Part shown: one piece after another, positions 52,076-60,075 of the stretch
Position numbering within the stretch: position 1 is the first letter of the stretch
Layout of the letters: every line of letters starts with the position of its first letter
Source: Phycisphaerae bacterium
GTDB lineage: Bacteria; Chloroflexota; Anaerolineae; 4572-78; J111
Direction: 5' to 3'
Length of the DNA: 62,433 bases
Assembly (NCBI GenBank): GCA_028285035.1
Contig: JANQQF010000015.1
Coordinates: 1-62,433 of the forward strand
Program-made: the position numbers and the translations under genes
Notes under the pieces: generated by a model
What the model saw: the letters and a program-made list of their open reading frames with translations, nothing else
Told to the model about the DNA's origin: nothing
Database searches by the model: none

Positions 52076-53527
52076 ATGCAGCAACGAATTATTGATTTTA
52101 TCGCGGGGCTGCGAGCGGCTGGTGTTCGGATATCAATGGCTGAGACAGCCGATGCCTCTCTCGCGACTGCCTACATGGGCGTACGTGAGCGCGAGTCGTT
52201 TCGTCATGCCCTGCGCACGACCCTGGTCAAAGAATCCGAAGATCAGCCGATTTTTGACCAACTCTTTCCCCTCTACTTTGGCAGCGGTGGCCCTCCGCTT
52301 CAGGATTTGATGCAGGATTTAACTCAAGAAGAGAAAGACCTGCTGGCTCAAGCCTTGCGAGCGATGCTGGAGCAGATGCGTAATGGCGAGATGCAGGAAG
52401 GGCAGCAGGGGCAACCAAATCCGTCGGGCCAATCTCAACAAATCGACAGCTTAATGCAGCTACTTCAAGCCCTCCTGCAAGGGATGAACCCCAGTCAACA
52501 GGATTTGGATCAAGCGGGTGAGCGCTCTGGCCTGCAAAATGCTCACCATCCTTATCAACGCCGTTGGGTTGAGCAACGAATGATGAAGCAAATGGGCCTT
52601 CATTTGCTAGAGCAGTTGATGGAGCAACTGGCTGAGGCCTTGCGCGAAATGGGGATGAGCCAGGAAGCCATCAACCAATTGATGGAAGGGATGGATCAGA
52701 ATCGAGATGCCTTGGCCGAGCAAATCATGCAGCATGTCGGCTCGACAGTGGCTCGGCAGCAAGCCGAACGTCAAGCCCAAGAGCGTGAGGAGTCGGTCGA
52801 TTTGATGAATCGTCCCTTCCGCAGCCTAACCGAGCGTGAGGCTGAGTTGTTGCGTGAACAAGTACGACGACTAGCCGCCCAACTACGAAGCCGGGCGGCC
52901 TTACGTCAGAAGCGAGGCAAAAGCGGTACGCTCGATGCCAAGAAAACCATTCGGGCCAATTTACGCTATGGTGGCGTGCCTTTGGAGCTAAAATTCAAGA
53001 CCCGTCATTTAAAGCCTAAGCTGCTACTGGTGTGTGATGTTTCAACCAGTATGCGGGCGGTAGTTGAGTTCCTGTTGACAATGATCTACGACTTACAAGA
53101 TCAGGTCGCCAGTGCCGACACCTTTGCCTTCATCGATGATTTAACGGATATTAGCTTGGACTTTGCCGAGCATCCCCCAGAGGTAGCAGTTGAGGTCGTT
53201 TTACATCGCCTACAACCTGGCTACTACAACACCGATCTTGGTAACAGTCTCAATACCCTAATGCGCGACTACGCTGAAACCATCGACCATCGCACCACCG
53301 TCATTTTTGTCGGTGATGGCCGAAACAACTACAACAACCCGCGTCTCGATGTGATGGAGAAGATCAAGCGCCGCAGCAAACGTGTCATCTGGCTCAATCC
53401 TGAGCACCCCCGCCAATGGGGTACTGGTGACAGCGATATGCTCGCCTACGCCCCCCTGGCCGACGCGGTCCATCGGGTTAGTAACTTGGCCGAGTTGACC
53501 AAGGCGGTTGATAAGTTGTTGACCTAA
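52076..53527 (+). CDS. VWA-domain CoxE-like protein
   Basis: A 483-residue partner of the MoxR ATPase. The N-terminal half is Gln- and Met-rich and helical (residues about 85-240). The C-terminal half is a VWA-like domain (CoxE family) with the metal site DVSTSMRA, a later TDLGNSLNTL and FVGDGRNNYNN. CoxE-like proteins help mature carbon-monoxide-dehydrogenase-type and other metalloenzymes. The start is the first codon after the MoxR stop, which indicates strict co-translation. Confidence 0.9.
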   Translation: MQQRIIDFIAGLRAAGVRISMAETADASLATAYMGVRERESFRHALRTTLVKESEDQPIFDQLFPLYFGSGGPPLQDLMQDLTQEEKDLLAQALRAMLEQMRNGEMQEGQQGQPNPSGQSQQIDSLMQLLQALLQGMNPSQQDLDQAGERSGLQNAHHPYQRRWVEQRMMKQMGLHLLEQLMEQLAEALREMGMSQEAINQLMEGMDQNRDALAEQIMQHVGSTVARQQAERQAQEREESVDLMNRPFRSLTEREAELLREQVRRLAAQLRSRAALRQKRGKSGTLDAKKTIRANLRYGGVPLELKFKTRHLKPKLLLVCDVSTSMRAVVEFLLTMIYDLQDQVASADTFAFIDDLTDISLDFAEHPPEVAVEVVLHRLQPGYYNTDLGNSLNTLMRDYAETIDHRTTVIFVGDGRNNYNNPRLDVMEKIKRRSKRVIWLNPEHPRQWGTGDSDMLAYAPLADAVHRVSNLAELTKAVDKLLT

Positions 53528-53559
53528 GTACTTTAGGAGTTACGCAGTTGCTCCTGTAA

Positions 53560-53614
53560 CCTGAGCCTGTCGAAGGTGATTCTTGGCCGGAATGTCGCCT
53601 TCGACAAGCTCAGG
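53560..53614. repeat. Dispersed inverted repeat of the CCTGAGC/TGTCGAAGG type
   Basis: 17-bp arms (53560-53576 with 53598-53614) are complementary except at one base. The core TGTCGAAGG/CCTTCGACA word is widespread as an intergenic repeat in many bacteria. No T-run follows, so it is probably a REP element and not a terminator. Confidence 0.6.
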
Positions 53615-53656
53615 CTATGACATTTTTATCTAAATGCGTCTTATACTTATCAAAAA

Positions 53657-53681
53657 AGCCCCGCCAAATTTTGGCGGGGCT
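53657..53681. terminator. Bidirectional terminator between convergent genes
   Basis: A perfect 11-bp stem AGCCCCGCCAA/TTGGCGGGGCT with a 3-nt loop. Minus-strand T6 follows on one side and TTTC on the other. It ends both the VWA gene and the SWIM-protein gene. Confidence 0.85.
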
Positions 53682-53727
53682 TTCTGCTTTAGCACCTAAA
53701 TTTTTTCAATTTTCTATACATGTTTAA

Positions 53728-54117
53728 TTAGCTCAGCGACGCTTTCGCCACGCGGCTGGTGAGAAACAGACCGTCGCCGATTTGAGTGATGGGGCGATGT
53801 TGGCGTTTGGCATCGGCTTGGTTGTTCCATACACTAATTCGTCGACCTTGTTGTGTGGCCCGATGATTGATGGCCGCGATGACGTGGGCACATCCGCTAC
53901 GATGATCGTCATCTGGCCGATTACGGCCCCAACGGCAGGTACAGGTGCCGCCATTGATGCCAAGGTTGACATCATACACATTGCCACTGATGGCACTTTT
54001 TACTTTGAACCAATTGGGTTTGATTTGCCGGGTGGCGTGATACCGACTTTTCTTTTGTATTTGCTTGGGATTATTAATTTTGGGGACAACATTAACATTA
54101 TTATTTACAGTTTCCAT
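53728..54117 (-). CDS. Small SWIM zinc-finger protein
   Basis: A 129-residue protein with a SWIM-type metal site: CTCRWGRNRPDDDHRSGCAH, a CxC...CxH pattern at about residues 59-78. SWIM domains bind DNA or protein and are usually attached to helicases or transposases; a free-standing one this short is less common. The N-terminus is basic and Asn-rich. The start at 54117 (GGAG upstream) is preferred to a TTG two codons earlier. No partner gene is evident. Confidence 0.75.
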   Translation of the reverse strand: METVNNNVNVVPKINNPKQIQKKSRYHATRQIKPNWFKVKSAISGNVYDVNLGINGGTCTCRWGRNRPDDDHRSGCAHVIAAINHRATQQGRRISVWNNQADAKRQHRPITQIGDGLFLTSRVAKASLS

Positions 54118-54422
54118 GATCAATCTCCTGTTCGTTCAATAACCGTCTATCGTTCAACATGGCGCTAAAGTTACCTTAATTATAGCCGATTTTTATTAAT
54201 TTTTTATGTGAATCGGGCGGGAATTTGGAGGTTTGGAAGATATAGAAGGCTGGGGATAAGTAGTGCTGAGGCAGCTGGGGGTGAAGCACACCAGGTGATC
54301 TGACCCAAGACAGCTTGGTGTACTTTGAGGATTGTTAGGGCACTTTGTGTTTTATCTTGATATTGCGTTGTCTACCCCCTAACCTCTCTGACACTCAAAT
54401 CTACCGACATTTTTCTACCAAC
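54118..54422. other. Upstream part of the divergent gap
   Basis: An AT-rich stretch between the SWIM gene start and the leader promoter. A weak inverted pair (AGCACACCA/TGGTGTACT) lies at about 54284-54321. No ORF of note was found. Confidence 0.4.
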
Positions 54423-54451
54423 TTGCCAACTTAAGGTAGATTTTTTATACT
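54423..54451 (+). promoter_or_regulatory. Promoter of the Cys-rich leader
   Basis: TTGCCA (54423-54428) and TATACT (54446-54451) with a 17-bp spacer, close to consensus. It is the best promoter match in the window together with the panB one. The start would be near 54458, 70 bp before the leader ORF. Confidence 0.7.
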
Positions 54452-54482
54452 AATTGTAGCTGTTGTTACATCCAGCTGTTAA

Positions 54483-54502
54483 TTGTCGCAATGCTGCGGC
54501 AA
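54483..54502 (+). other. Leader hairpin upstream of the Cys-rich ORF
   Basis: TTGTCGCA pairs with TGCGGCAA around ATGC (8 bp, one G-U). It lies in the 5' leader, followed by an AT-rich tail. It could protect the RNA or help ribosome loading. Confidence 0.5.
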
Positions 54503-54529
54503 AATATATTTTGGTGAGAAATTATTTCC

Positions 54530-54583
54530 ATGTGTATTTGTTGTAACTGTTGTTGTTGTCAATTTATCGCCTACTTTGATTAA
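54530..54583 (+). CDS. Cys-rich leader peptide (17 codons, seven Cys)
   Basis: A short ORF translating as MCICCNCCCCQFIAYFD. Seven of nine codons after the ATG are Cys or flank Cys, all written TGT. A GGTGAG ribosome site lies about 11 nt upstream. The stop codon overlaps the 5' arm of a strong terminator. Such a run of Cys codons is far from background and matches the logic of attenuation leader peptides. Alternatives are a metal-binding peptide (CxCCxCCCC) sensed while on the ribosome, or chance. No database evidence was available. Confidence 0.65.
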   Translation: MCICCNCCCCQFIAYFD

Positions 54584-54626
54584 GGGATTACTGTGGTTGT
54601 TGCCACACTAATCCCTTAATTTTTTT
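54579..54626 (+). terminator. Attenuator hairpin overlapping the leader stop codon
   Basis: A 12-bp perfect stem ATTAAGGGATTA/TAATCCCTTAAT (54579-54590 with 54609-54620) is extended after one C-C mismatch by TGTGG/CCACA, with a 6-nt loop and a T7 tail. It is a strong intrinsic terminator placed between promoter and coding gene. A ribosome at the leader stop codon would cover the 5' arm. Confidence 0.85.
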
Positions 54627-54661
54627 AAACCAATTATTATTTCCCCGTCAGTGAGGCTAGA

Positions 54662-55885
54662 ATGCAAACAAAATCAGAACCAAAAATTTTACCATCCCAA
54701 GAGTTTGATACTGGAACGGCGACAGCTACCCCAGATATCAAAACGCTGATGTATACAATTTCTGAGGAGGCGAAAGCAAATGGGCTTGATATTCAAATGG
54801 TTATCGATGAAGCAAAATCGATTCACTCATTAGCTGACGCTAAAGCCTTTTGGCCGATATTGCAGCGGATGGCTACAATTCTGTTTCTGCAATGGCAGCG
54901 CATTCAGCAATCACTGGCTGAGCAGGAGGGGGACGCGAGCCTCGAGGGATTGGCTTTAGCTCGATTGTTTAATGGCGTGACGTACAGCGCCCGTGATCTG
55001 CATCAACGCTTTGATCTGATTGATACCAGTCACTTGGATGAACTGGAGGATAACTTAAGGGCTGGAGCTAATGGGGATAAATTTGACCCCAAGCAATTAG
55101 CCACGGTCATCGATAAGGTCGCCAAGACGCATACCCACGAAAAAGCATGGCCCTGGGTTGTCCTGCCAACCTTTGCCCGTCAGCCTTACGGTCGAATTCT
55201 GTTGCGCAAGGTGAATCTTGATTCGGCCCACAAGATGAGTTTTGTGACTCAACCCTTCTTCTTGGCGGGGCGAACCACCCTGCTCCATACACATGGCCAA
55301 AATTGGGCCTTTGCCCAACCGCTGGGGAAAAACGGTTCCGGGAATACGCATATCAACACGCTGTGGATGCCGCGTACGACTGAGTCGCCATTTCCGCTGG
55401 TGCTTCTAGATGAGGCTGATTATCGCAATACCGAAACCGCCGTTATCCCGCCTCGGCTGATCCACGGTATCTCTCGCCGAGCCTTCGAGCCGCAAGCTAT
55501 TCCATCGTTAACGGAAATGCTTGCAGACTCTGAGACTACTGAACAACTCATTGCCCAAAGCCGTTTTGGCGAAATGAGTTGCCTCCACATCTATCGCCCC
55601 TGTCAACATACTTCGAAACAGTTGACCCAGGCCCCGATCGTCATCGAGGACGAGCGCTTCTTTATCGAGAATGATATGATCGTGTTCGACCACAACCGTG
55701 AGACGATTTGGTCGGGCGGCGGGGGTAGCTGGCCTCGCCGAATGATTGAATTTGGCACCACAGGCGAACATTGTGGCCTCTGTTTCGCCGAGAATGATCC
55801 TCGTAGGGAAAATCTTGACCCAGTTGTAGTGTCAGAGTGGTTTGTCCAAGATCCGCCACCGTCGTTGATGGTGTTTCGGCATTAG
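54662..55885 (+). CDS. Uncharacterised cupin-like protein under leader control
   Basis: A 407-residue cytosolic protein. The N-terminal 150 residues are helical. The rest is beta-rich with LHTHGQNWAFAQPLG (HxH, about residues 205-219) and AVIPPRLIHGISRR, which together look like cupin metal-binding strands. Near the end a MSCLHIYRPCQH and a GEHCGLCF supply clustered Cys and His. I do not recognise the family. A metal-dependent dioxygenase-like role is possible; cysteine dioxygenases are cupins, which is suggestive given the Cys-rich leader but is not evidence of identity. GTGAGG lies 5 nt before the ATG. Confidence 0.6.
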   Translation: MQTKSEPKILPSQEFDTGTATATPDIKTLMYTISEEAKANGLDIQMVIDEAKSIHSLADAKAFWPILQRMATILFLQWQRIQQSLAEQEGDASLEGLALARLFNGVTYSARDLHQRFDLIDTSHLDELEDNLRAGANGDKFDPKQLATVIDKVAKTHTHEKAWPWVVLPTFARQPYGRILLRKVNLDSAHKMSFVTQPFFLAGRTTLLHTHGQNWAFAQPLGKNGSGNTHINTLWMPRTTESPFPLVLLDEADYRNTETAVIPPRLIHGISRRAFEPQAIPSLTEMLADSETTEQLIAQSRFGEMSCLHIYRPCQHTSKQLTQAPIVIEDERFFIENDMIVFDHNRETIWSGGGGSWPRRMIEFGTTGEHCGLCFAENDPRRENLDPVVVSEWFVQDPPPSLMVFRH

Positions 55886-55897
55886 TAAAAGTACAGC

Positions 55898-57487
55898 CTA
55901 TTCAGGAAGCGGCTGGGAAATATGCTGATGGGTGACGGTCCATTTATTCTCTATTTTCTCTAAACAAAATGTAGCCCTCACTGTGTCCTCAAATGTAGTG
56001 CCATCGGGTCGGGTGCCGCCGCAATGAATAAGCCCGTGGGCAAATGATACATTGTTTCCTGCGGTTACTTGTATTTCCTGGAAATCGAAAAAACTTTCTC
56101 CGTTGGTTTCGGGTTGCCATTCATCCCAGCTATTGCGGTAGGCTTCTTTTCCCTCATACTTCAAGGGTGGTAATACATCATAAATAACAACGTCATCGGA
56201 ATGGTTTGTTAGAATCTCATCTTGTAGATTTAGCTTGGTGTTATGCGCCCATTCATTTAATAAATCCAGGATAACTTGCTCTTTGTTGTCCTTTGTATAC
56301 CAATCCAATCGCACAATCGCTTGGCCGTGATCGGATTTGGTGTGTTGATAGGCTTTTTTCTTGTGGAATCGTAGATTGTCGACCTCTTCATCAACAACAT
56401 GATCGTTGAACATCTGAAACCGACCAATGGTGCCAATGTGCTGTCGTCCACTGTATTTACGCCACCATCTGGGGATAAAGTGACTGGACACAAGAATGTG
56501 ATCTAAGGTTTGATGAAAGCCATTAAAGATGTAGGAGTAGTAGATATCTCGATGAGTGTTTTCAGTCTGAAAATCATAGGCACTATACAGCGACAAATCA
56601 GCGACTCGATTTCGATCTTCCTCTCTGCCGTAATATCGTTGTGATAATCCACCCGCGATCTCTGTCGAAACGCTTCGAATGCCATCATTTAAATCACCAA
56701 GAACGAGTAAAGGGACATCGGGGCTTTGGTGAAGCTCATCGATGACATAGTGTCTCAAGGCCGTGGCTTCGAGTGTTCGTATCAGGAGTGATCGCGTTTT
56801 GCCGATTGCATCCTCTCTAAGATCATCGATGATTTGATCGGGCGCATCCTCCCCAATCTCTGCCTTGAGTGGCCCCTTTGACTTAAGATGTGAAACAAAA
56901 ATTGTTAACTTTGCCGCATCACCCTCAACGCCCTCAACATCTTTGAACTCTTCAGGCAGGGTTATGGTCGCTTTGATGACGATACGATGAAACTTGTTGA
57001 GTTCTGCATCACCTTCTAACAAGGCCAGTTGCCAACTTCGGCCAGCTTTGTCATTAACCACATTGGAAACATTCATGTTTTCCGGGAAGTGTGATAGCGG
57101 CGTAAGTTCGATTTGGAACCCCTCTACTGAGAGAACCGCCACTTGTGGCGATTTGTAGATGTTGATCGCTTGCCCGTCCTCATTAAGCTGCTCAACCTCA
57201 GGATTCTGATCCGCAATTTCCAAATTGTAGTTGGAGCCACCAAATTTTTGGCTAAGATTAACGGCATCAACTAACGGTGCTAAATCAAAAACTTCCTGAA
57301 AACCAACAATGTCAGCATCCATCGTGTCTAATTGCTTAGCAATCCACTCGATTTTTTGCTGATACTCTACTTCTTCGTATTGATTGCCTTTGCCTTGTTG
57401 GTAAAAGTAATTTTGTTGGGTTTCTGTTGATGTTGGAACTAAGTTTCCAACATTGAACGTGGCTATTTTTAGTGACTTTCGGCCCAC
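55898..57487 (-). CDS. Exonuclease/endonuclease/phosphatase-NTF2-like fusion
   Basis: A 529-residue protein. Residues about 7-385 form an EEP-fold phosphoesterase: ATFNVGNL, VGFQEVF (metal Glu), LVLGDLNDGIRS and KSDHGQAIVRL (catalytic Asp/His). Residues about 405-529 look like a SnoaL/NTF2-like domain (HIxxGGTRPDGTTFEDTVRATF). The first domain may cut DNA, RNA, phosphoinositides or other phosphodiesters. The fusion of the two folds is uncommon. No signal peptide is evident. The start is a GTG at 57487. Confidence 0.8.
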   Translation of the reverse strand: MGRKSLKIATFNVGNLVPTSTETQQNYFYQQGKGNQYEEVEYQQKIEWIAKQLDTMDADIVGFQEVFDLAPLVDAVNLSQKFGGSNYNLEIADQNPEVEQLNEDGQAINIYKSPQVAVLSVEGFQIELTPLSHFPENMNVSNVVNDKAGRSWQLALLEGDAELNKFHRIVIKATITLPEEFKDVEGVEGDAAKLTIFVSHLKSKGPLKAEIGEDAPDQIIDDLREDAIGKTRSLLIRTLEATALRHYVIDELHQSPDVPLLVLGDLNDGIRSVSTEIAGGLSQRYYGREEDRNRVADLSLYSAYDFQTENTHRDIYYSYIFNGFHQTLDHILVSSHFIPRWWRKYSGRQHIGTIGRFQMFNDHVVDEEVDNLRFHKKKAYQHTKSDHGQAIVRLDWYTKDNKEQVILDLLNEWAHNTKLNLQDEILTNHSDDVVIYDVLPPLKYEGKEAYRNSWDEWQPETNGESFFDFQEIQVTAGNNVSFAHGLIHCGGTRPDGTTFEDTVRATFCLEKIENKWTVTHQHISQPLPE

Positions 57488-57605
57488 TCGAATCCCCTTT
57501 TATTTGTCGTTAATTTGAGATAATAGTTTGAACGGCAAGCCCATCATAACAAAGCTGATTAACATTGTAAAGCGATCTTTGTTAGCTCTTATTCCAATTG
57601 TAGAG

Positions 57606-58355
57606 TCAGTTTATATCATCTGGCTTCGGCAGAGCCAAATATAGTTCCTTCGGAATAGCAACGAGGCCACGAATGCCAAGCAACGCTCGATCATCAGGGG
57701 AGAGCAACGCAATGGCCTGTTCAACGGCGGTAAACGTTAAGGCTTGATTTGCTGTGGCTGCAGCGATGTAGGGCAGGCCGGGAGTGGGTTTTGTCCAGCC
57801 GAACACTCGCAGGTCTTGGGTGAAACTTTCATACCGCACCATCAACCGCCACGTCACTGCATCCAGGGCAGCAATGTCTGCTTCACCAGACACAATGGCT
57901 TGGGCGGAATGGAGGTGGTGGATTTTGTGGAGACGCTTTTCAAACCAAAAGCCATACTGTCGACAATGCCAGTAGGGGGCAGCATAGCCCGACTGTGAAT
58001 AGGGCTGGTTGTAAGCAAAGGTTACCTCTTTAAATTCGTCAATGCTTTGGCGTGGGTCCGTTCGTCGTATCACAATCACGCTGCGATAGTACCCTGGCGG
58101 GCACCCTTCAACTCCGAAATCTGGTGTCCCGATCAAAGTAACTTTATCGTGTAGCCATAAACGATAAGGCATTCCACAGGTCTGACTGAGAACCAACTTA
58201 GGATTAGCCCACGCAAACTCATCTTCGTATTCTTGTGACAAAGTTTTGGGACTATCGATATCCCGTTCAATGAGCGCAGCCCGAATCAAGGCCCAGTAAC
58301 GATTGTGCGCCTCGACGAGTTCGGGGCGTTTGTACATCGGGAGCGTGGCGATCAT
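57606..58355 (-). CDS. PhnD-like phosphate/phosphonate-binding protein without signal peptide
   Basis: A 249-residue type II solute-binding protein resembling the PhnD/phosphonate-binding family (PF12974). KLVLSQTCGMPYR and AAPYWHCRQYGFWFEKRL and the SGEADIAALDAVTW segment line up with ligand-loop positions. There is no signal peptide or lipobox, so it is probably cytosolic, unlike transport components. No permease or ATPase lies near. It may have been recruited as an intracellular sensor, or the true start may differ. It is transcribed with the TPR and hydrolase genes on the minus strand. Confidence 0.7.
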   Translation of the reverse strand: MIATLPMYKRPELVEAHNRYWALIRAALIERDIDSPKTLSQEYEDEFAWANPKLVLSQTCGMPYRLWLHDKVTLIGTPDFGVEGCPPGYYRSVIVIRRTDPRQSIDEFKEVTFAYNQPYSQSGYAAPYWHCRQYGFWFEKRLHKIHHLHSAQAIVSGEADIAALDAVTWRLMVRYESFTQDLRVFGWTKPTPGLPYIAAATANQALTFTAVEQAIALLSPDDRALLGIRGLVAIPKELYLALPKPDDIN

Positions 58356-58407
58356 TTTGCTAGTTTCTTGTAATTTTGATGGTCATTCATCGAAATGACG
58401 TGATTTC

Positions 58408-60066
58408 TTAATCTAACACTCGGCAAAAGCAAGATGTTTCAATCGGGATGTCAGTCCGAGCTTGGGCAATGGTTAGCCGTTGCCGCAGTAGGTGTAACTC
58501 ATTTTTCCCTCCACCCAATTGCTCTACACATTCGACTAGGCCCTGCAAGGCCCAGACATTGTCTGGATGTTGGCAGCATCTGGGTAGATTGTCATCGTAG
58601 CCGAGATCAGCCCGGTAGACAGCCTCCGCCTCTGCAAAGTGTCCTTGCTCAGCCAACAGTGCCCCCAAAGCGTGTCGGGGTGGGTGCATCCAGGCCCAAG
58701 GCTCGGTGTAATTGAGAGCATCGTCGCGAGCAACAGCGAGCTGTAAGGCCACAAAAGCTTCATCGAATCCTCCTTTGCGATATTCCAATTCGCCTGTCAA
58801 CATCGCTTCACCGATGGCCAACATATCTTGAATGGGATTGCTCAAGAAAATGGCGTCTGGTGGGATGCTACTTCTGATCTCCGCGAATTTTGCTTGGGCC
58901 GCTTCGGCTTCCTCGATCTGCCCTAAAGCGGCGTGGGCCACACCTTGACCGTAGGCGTGCATCGCGGCACCAATCGGGCGGCGGTCAAAGTCAACCGCTG
59001 GGGCCGCAATCAAGTCGTGCCAGCGGCCAAACCGAACCCAAACGTGATGTTTCATAGCCGAATAACCATCCAAAATCGAGGCCATAAAGGGCGGGCTTTT
59101 GTCAATCAATTCTGATGTTGCGATGTCGCAAATCCGCTCAACGGCGTGGAGAGCGGTGCGATATTGCCCCAGAAACATCGCACTGTACATCAGGAGATGT
59201 AAATCGTGGCAACGAGCAGTGGTGTAAAAGTTACTGTCTCCCGCATAGGCCAGATATTTGTCATCAGCCTGCACTGCCCGCACACTCTGAGCGACGGACT
59301 GGGCATAGTCGCCACAGAGGACATAAATGTGGGCAGGCATATGCTCTAGGTGGCCGGCATCCGGCGCAAATCCGCGCAACATATCAGCGGCCTTGATTGC
59401 CTGCTCTGGAAAGGGGGCCATTTCCAGGGCGTGGATACTCATATGTAATACGCCGGGATGTGGTATTCCCGTCGCCTCGATTTGGGCCATCGCCTGACCC
59501 ATTACATCCATCACCTCTTGAATGAAGGTGTTCGGCCTTGGCTCCCCAGTTTGTAAATTCCACAATTGGCGTGGGGTGCAGGTCACCGCTGCCTCCATAA
59601 ATAGAGCGGCGATATCAAGATCATCTGGGTGTTGAGTGTATACCTTGCGCATCGCTTCGGTGAACTCCCAATGCCATTGATCGAGCACCGCATAATCGCG
59701 TTCCTCTGCCTGTTGATAACGTTGGGTGATGGCCTCAATCAAACCCCGTTCGGCAGAGGTGCAACCTTGAACACGTTCAAACGCGGCCTTGGCTGCCTCA
59801 TAACACATTGGTACAACCTCATCAAGTTCCGCCCGCGAGAATCTCACCCAGGCGCGATTGTAAAACGGGCCAGCCGCGTAGGCGATACCCCACCAGGCCA
59901 TCGCACAGTTTGGGTCATGTACCAAGGCTTGGTGAAAACAAGAAATCGCTTCCTCGTGGTTGTAGCCATACGTCCAATTGAGGCCACGATCGAACCACAC
60001 TTGGGCTTCTGGCGAGGCTGTTGTTATTTTTCGGGACCAAGGGCCGAGATCGAAGTTGTACATCAT
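58408..60066 (-). CDS. Tetratricopeptide-repeat protein
   Basis: A 552-residue soluble protein built from TPR-like helical pairs. Recognisable units include AISCFHQALVHDPNCAMAWWG (TPR 1, residues about 40-60) and HFAEAEAVYRADLGYDDNLP near the C-terminus. The middle holds a conserved block (HMPAHIYVLCGDYAQSV) found in a family of bacterial TPR proteins of unknown function. No catalytic motif is sure. It starts 10 bp from the serine hydrolase stop, so they are co-expressed. Confidence 0.75.
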   Translation of the reverse strand: MMYNFDLGPWSRKITTASPEAQVWFDRGLNWTYGYNHEEAISCFHQALVHDPNCAMAWWGIAYAAGPFYNRAWVRFSRAELDEVVPMCYEAAKAAFERVQGCTSAERGLIEAITQRYQQAEERDYAVLDQWHWEFTEAMRKVYTQHPDDLDIAALFMEAAVTCTPRQLWNLQTGEPRPNTFIQEVMDVMGQAMAQIEATGIPHPGVLHMSIHALEMAPFPEQAIKAADMLRGFAPDAGHLEHMPAHIYVLCGDYAQSVAQSVRAVQADDKYLAYAGDSNFYTTARCHDLHLLMYSAMFLGQYRTALHAVERICDIATSELIDKSPPFMASILDGYSAMKHHVWVRFGRWHDLIAAPAVDFDRRPIGAAMHAYGQGVAHAALGQIEEAEAAQAKFAEIRSSIPPDAIFLSNPIQDMLAIGEAMLTGELEYRKGGFDEAFVALQLAVARDDALNYTEPWAWMHPPRHALGALLAEQGHFAEAEAVYRADLGYDDNLPRCCQHPDNVWALQGLVECVEQLGGGKNELHLLRQRLTIAQARTDIPIETSCFCRVLD

Positions 60067-60075
60067 CGTACCTAA

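Noticed and set aside
53560..53614. Terminator of the VWA gene
   Set aside because: It has no T-run and its arm sequence is a widespread repeat word. A proper terminator lies just beyond at 53657-53681.
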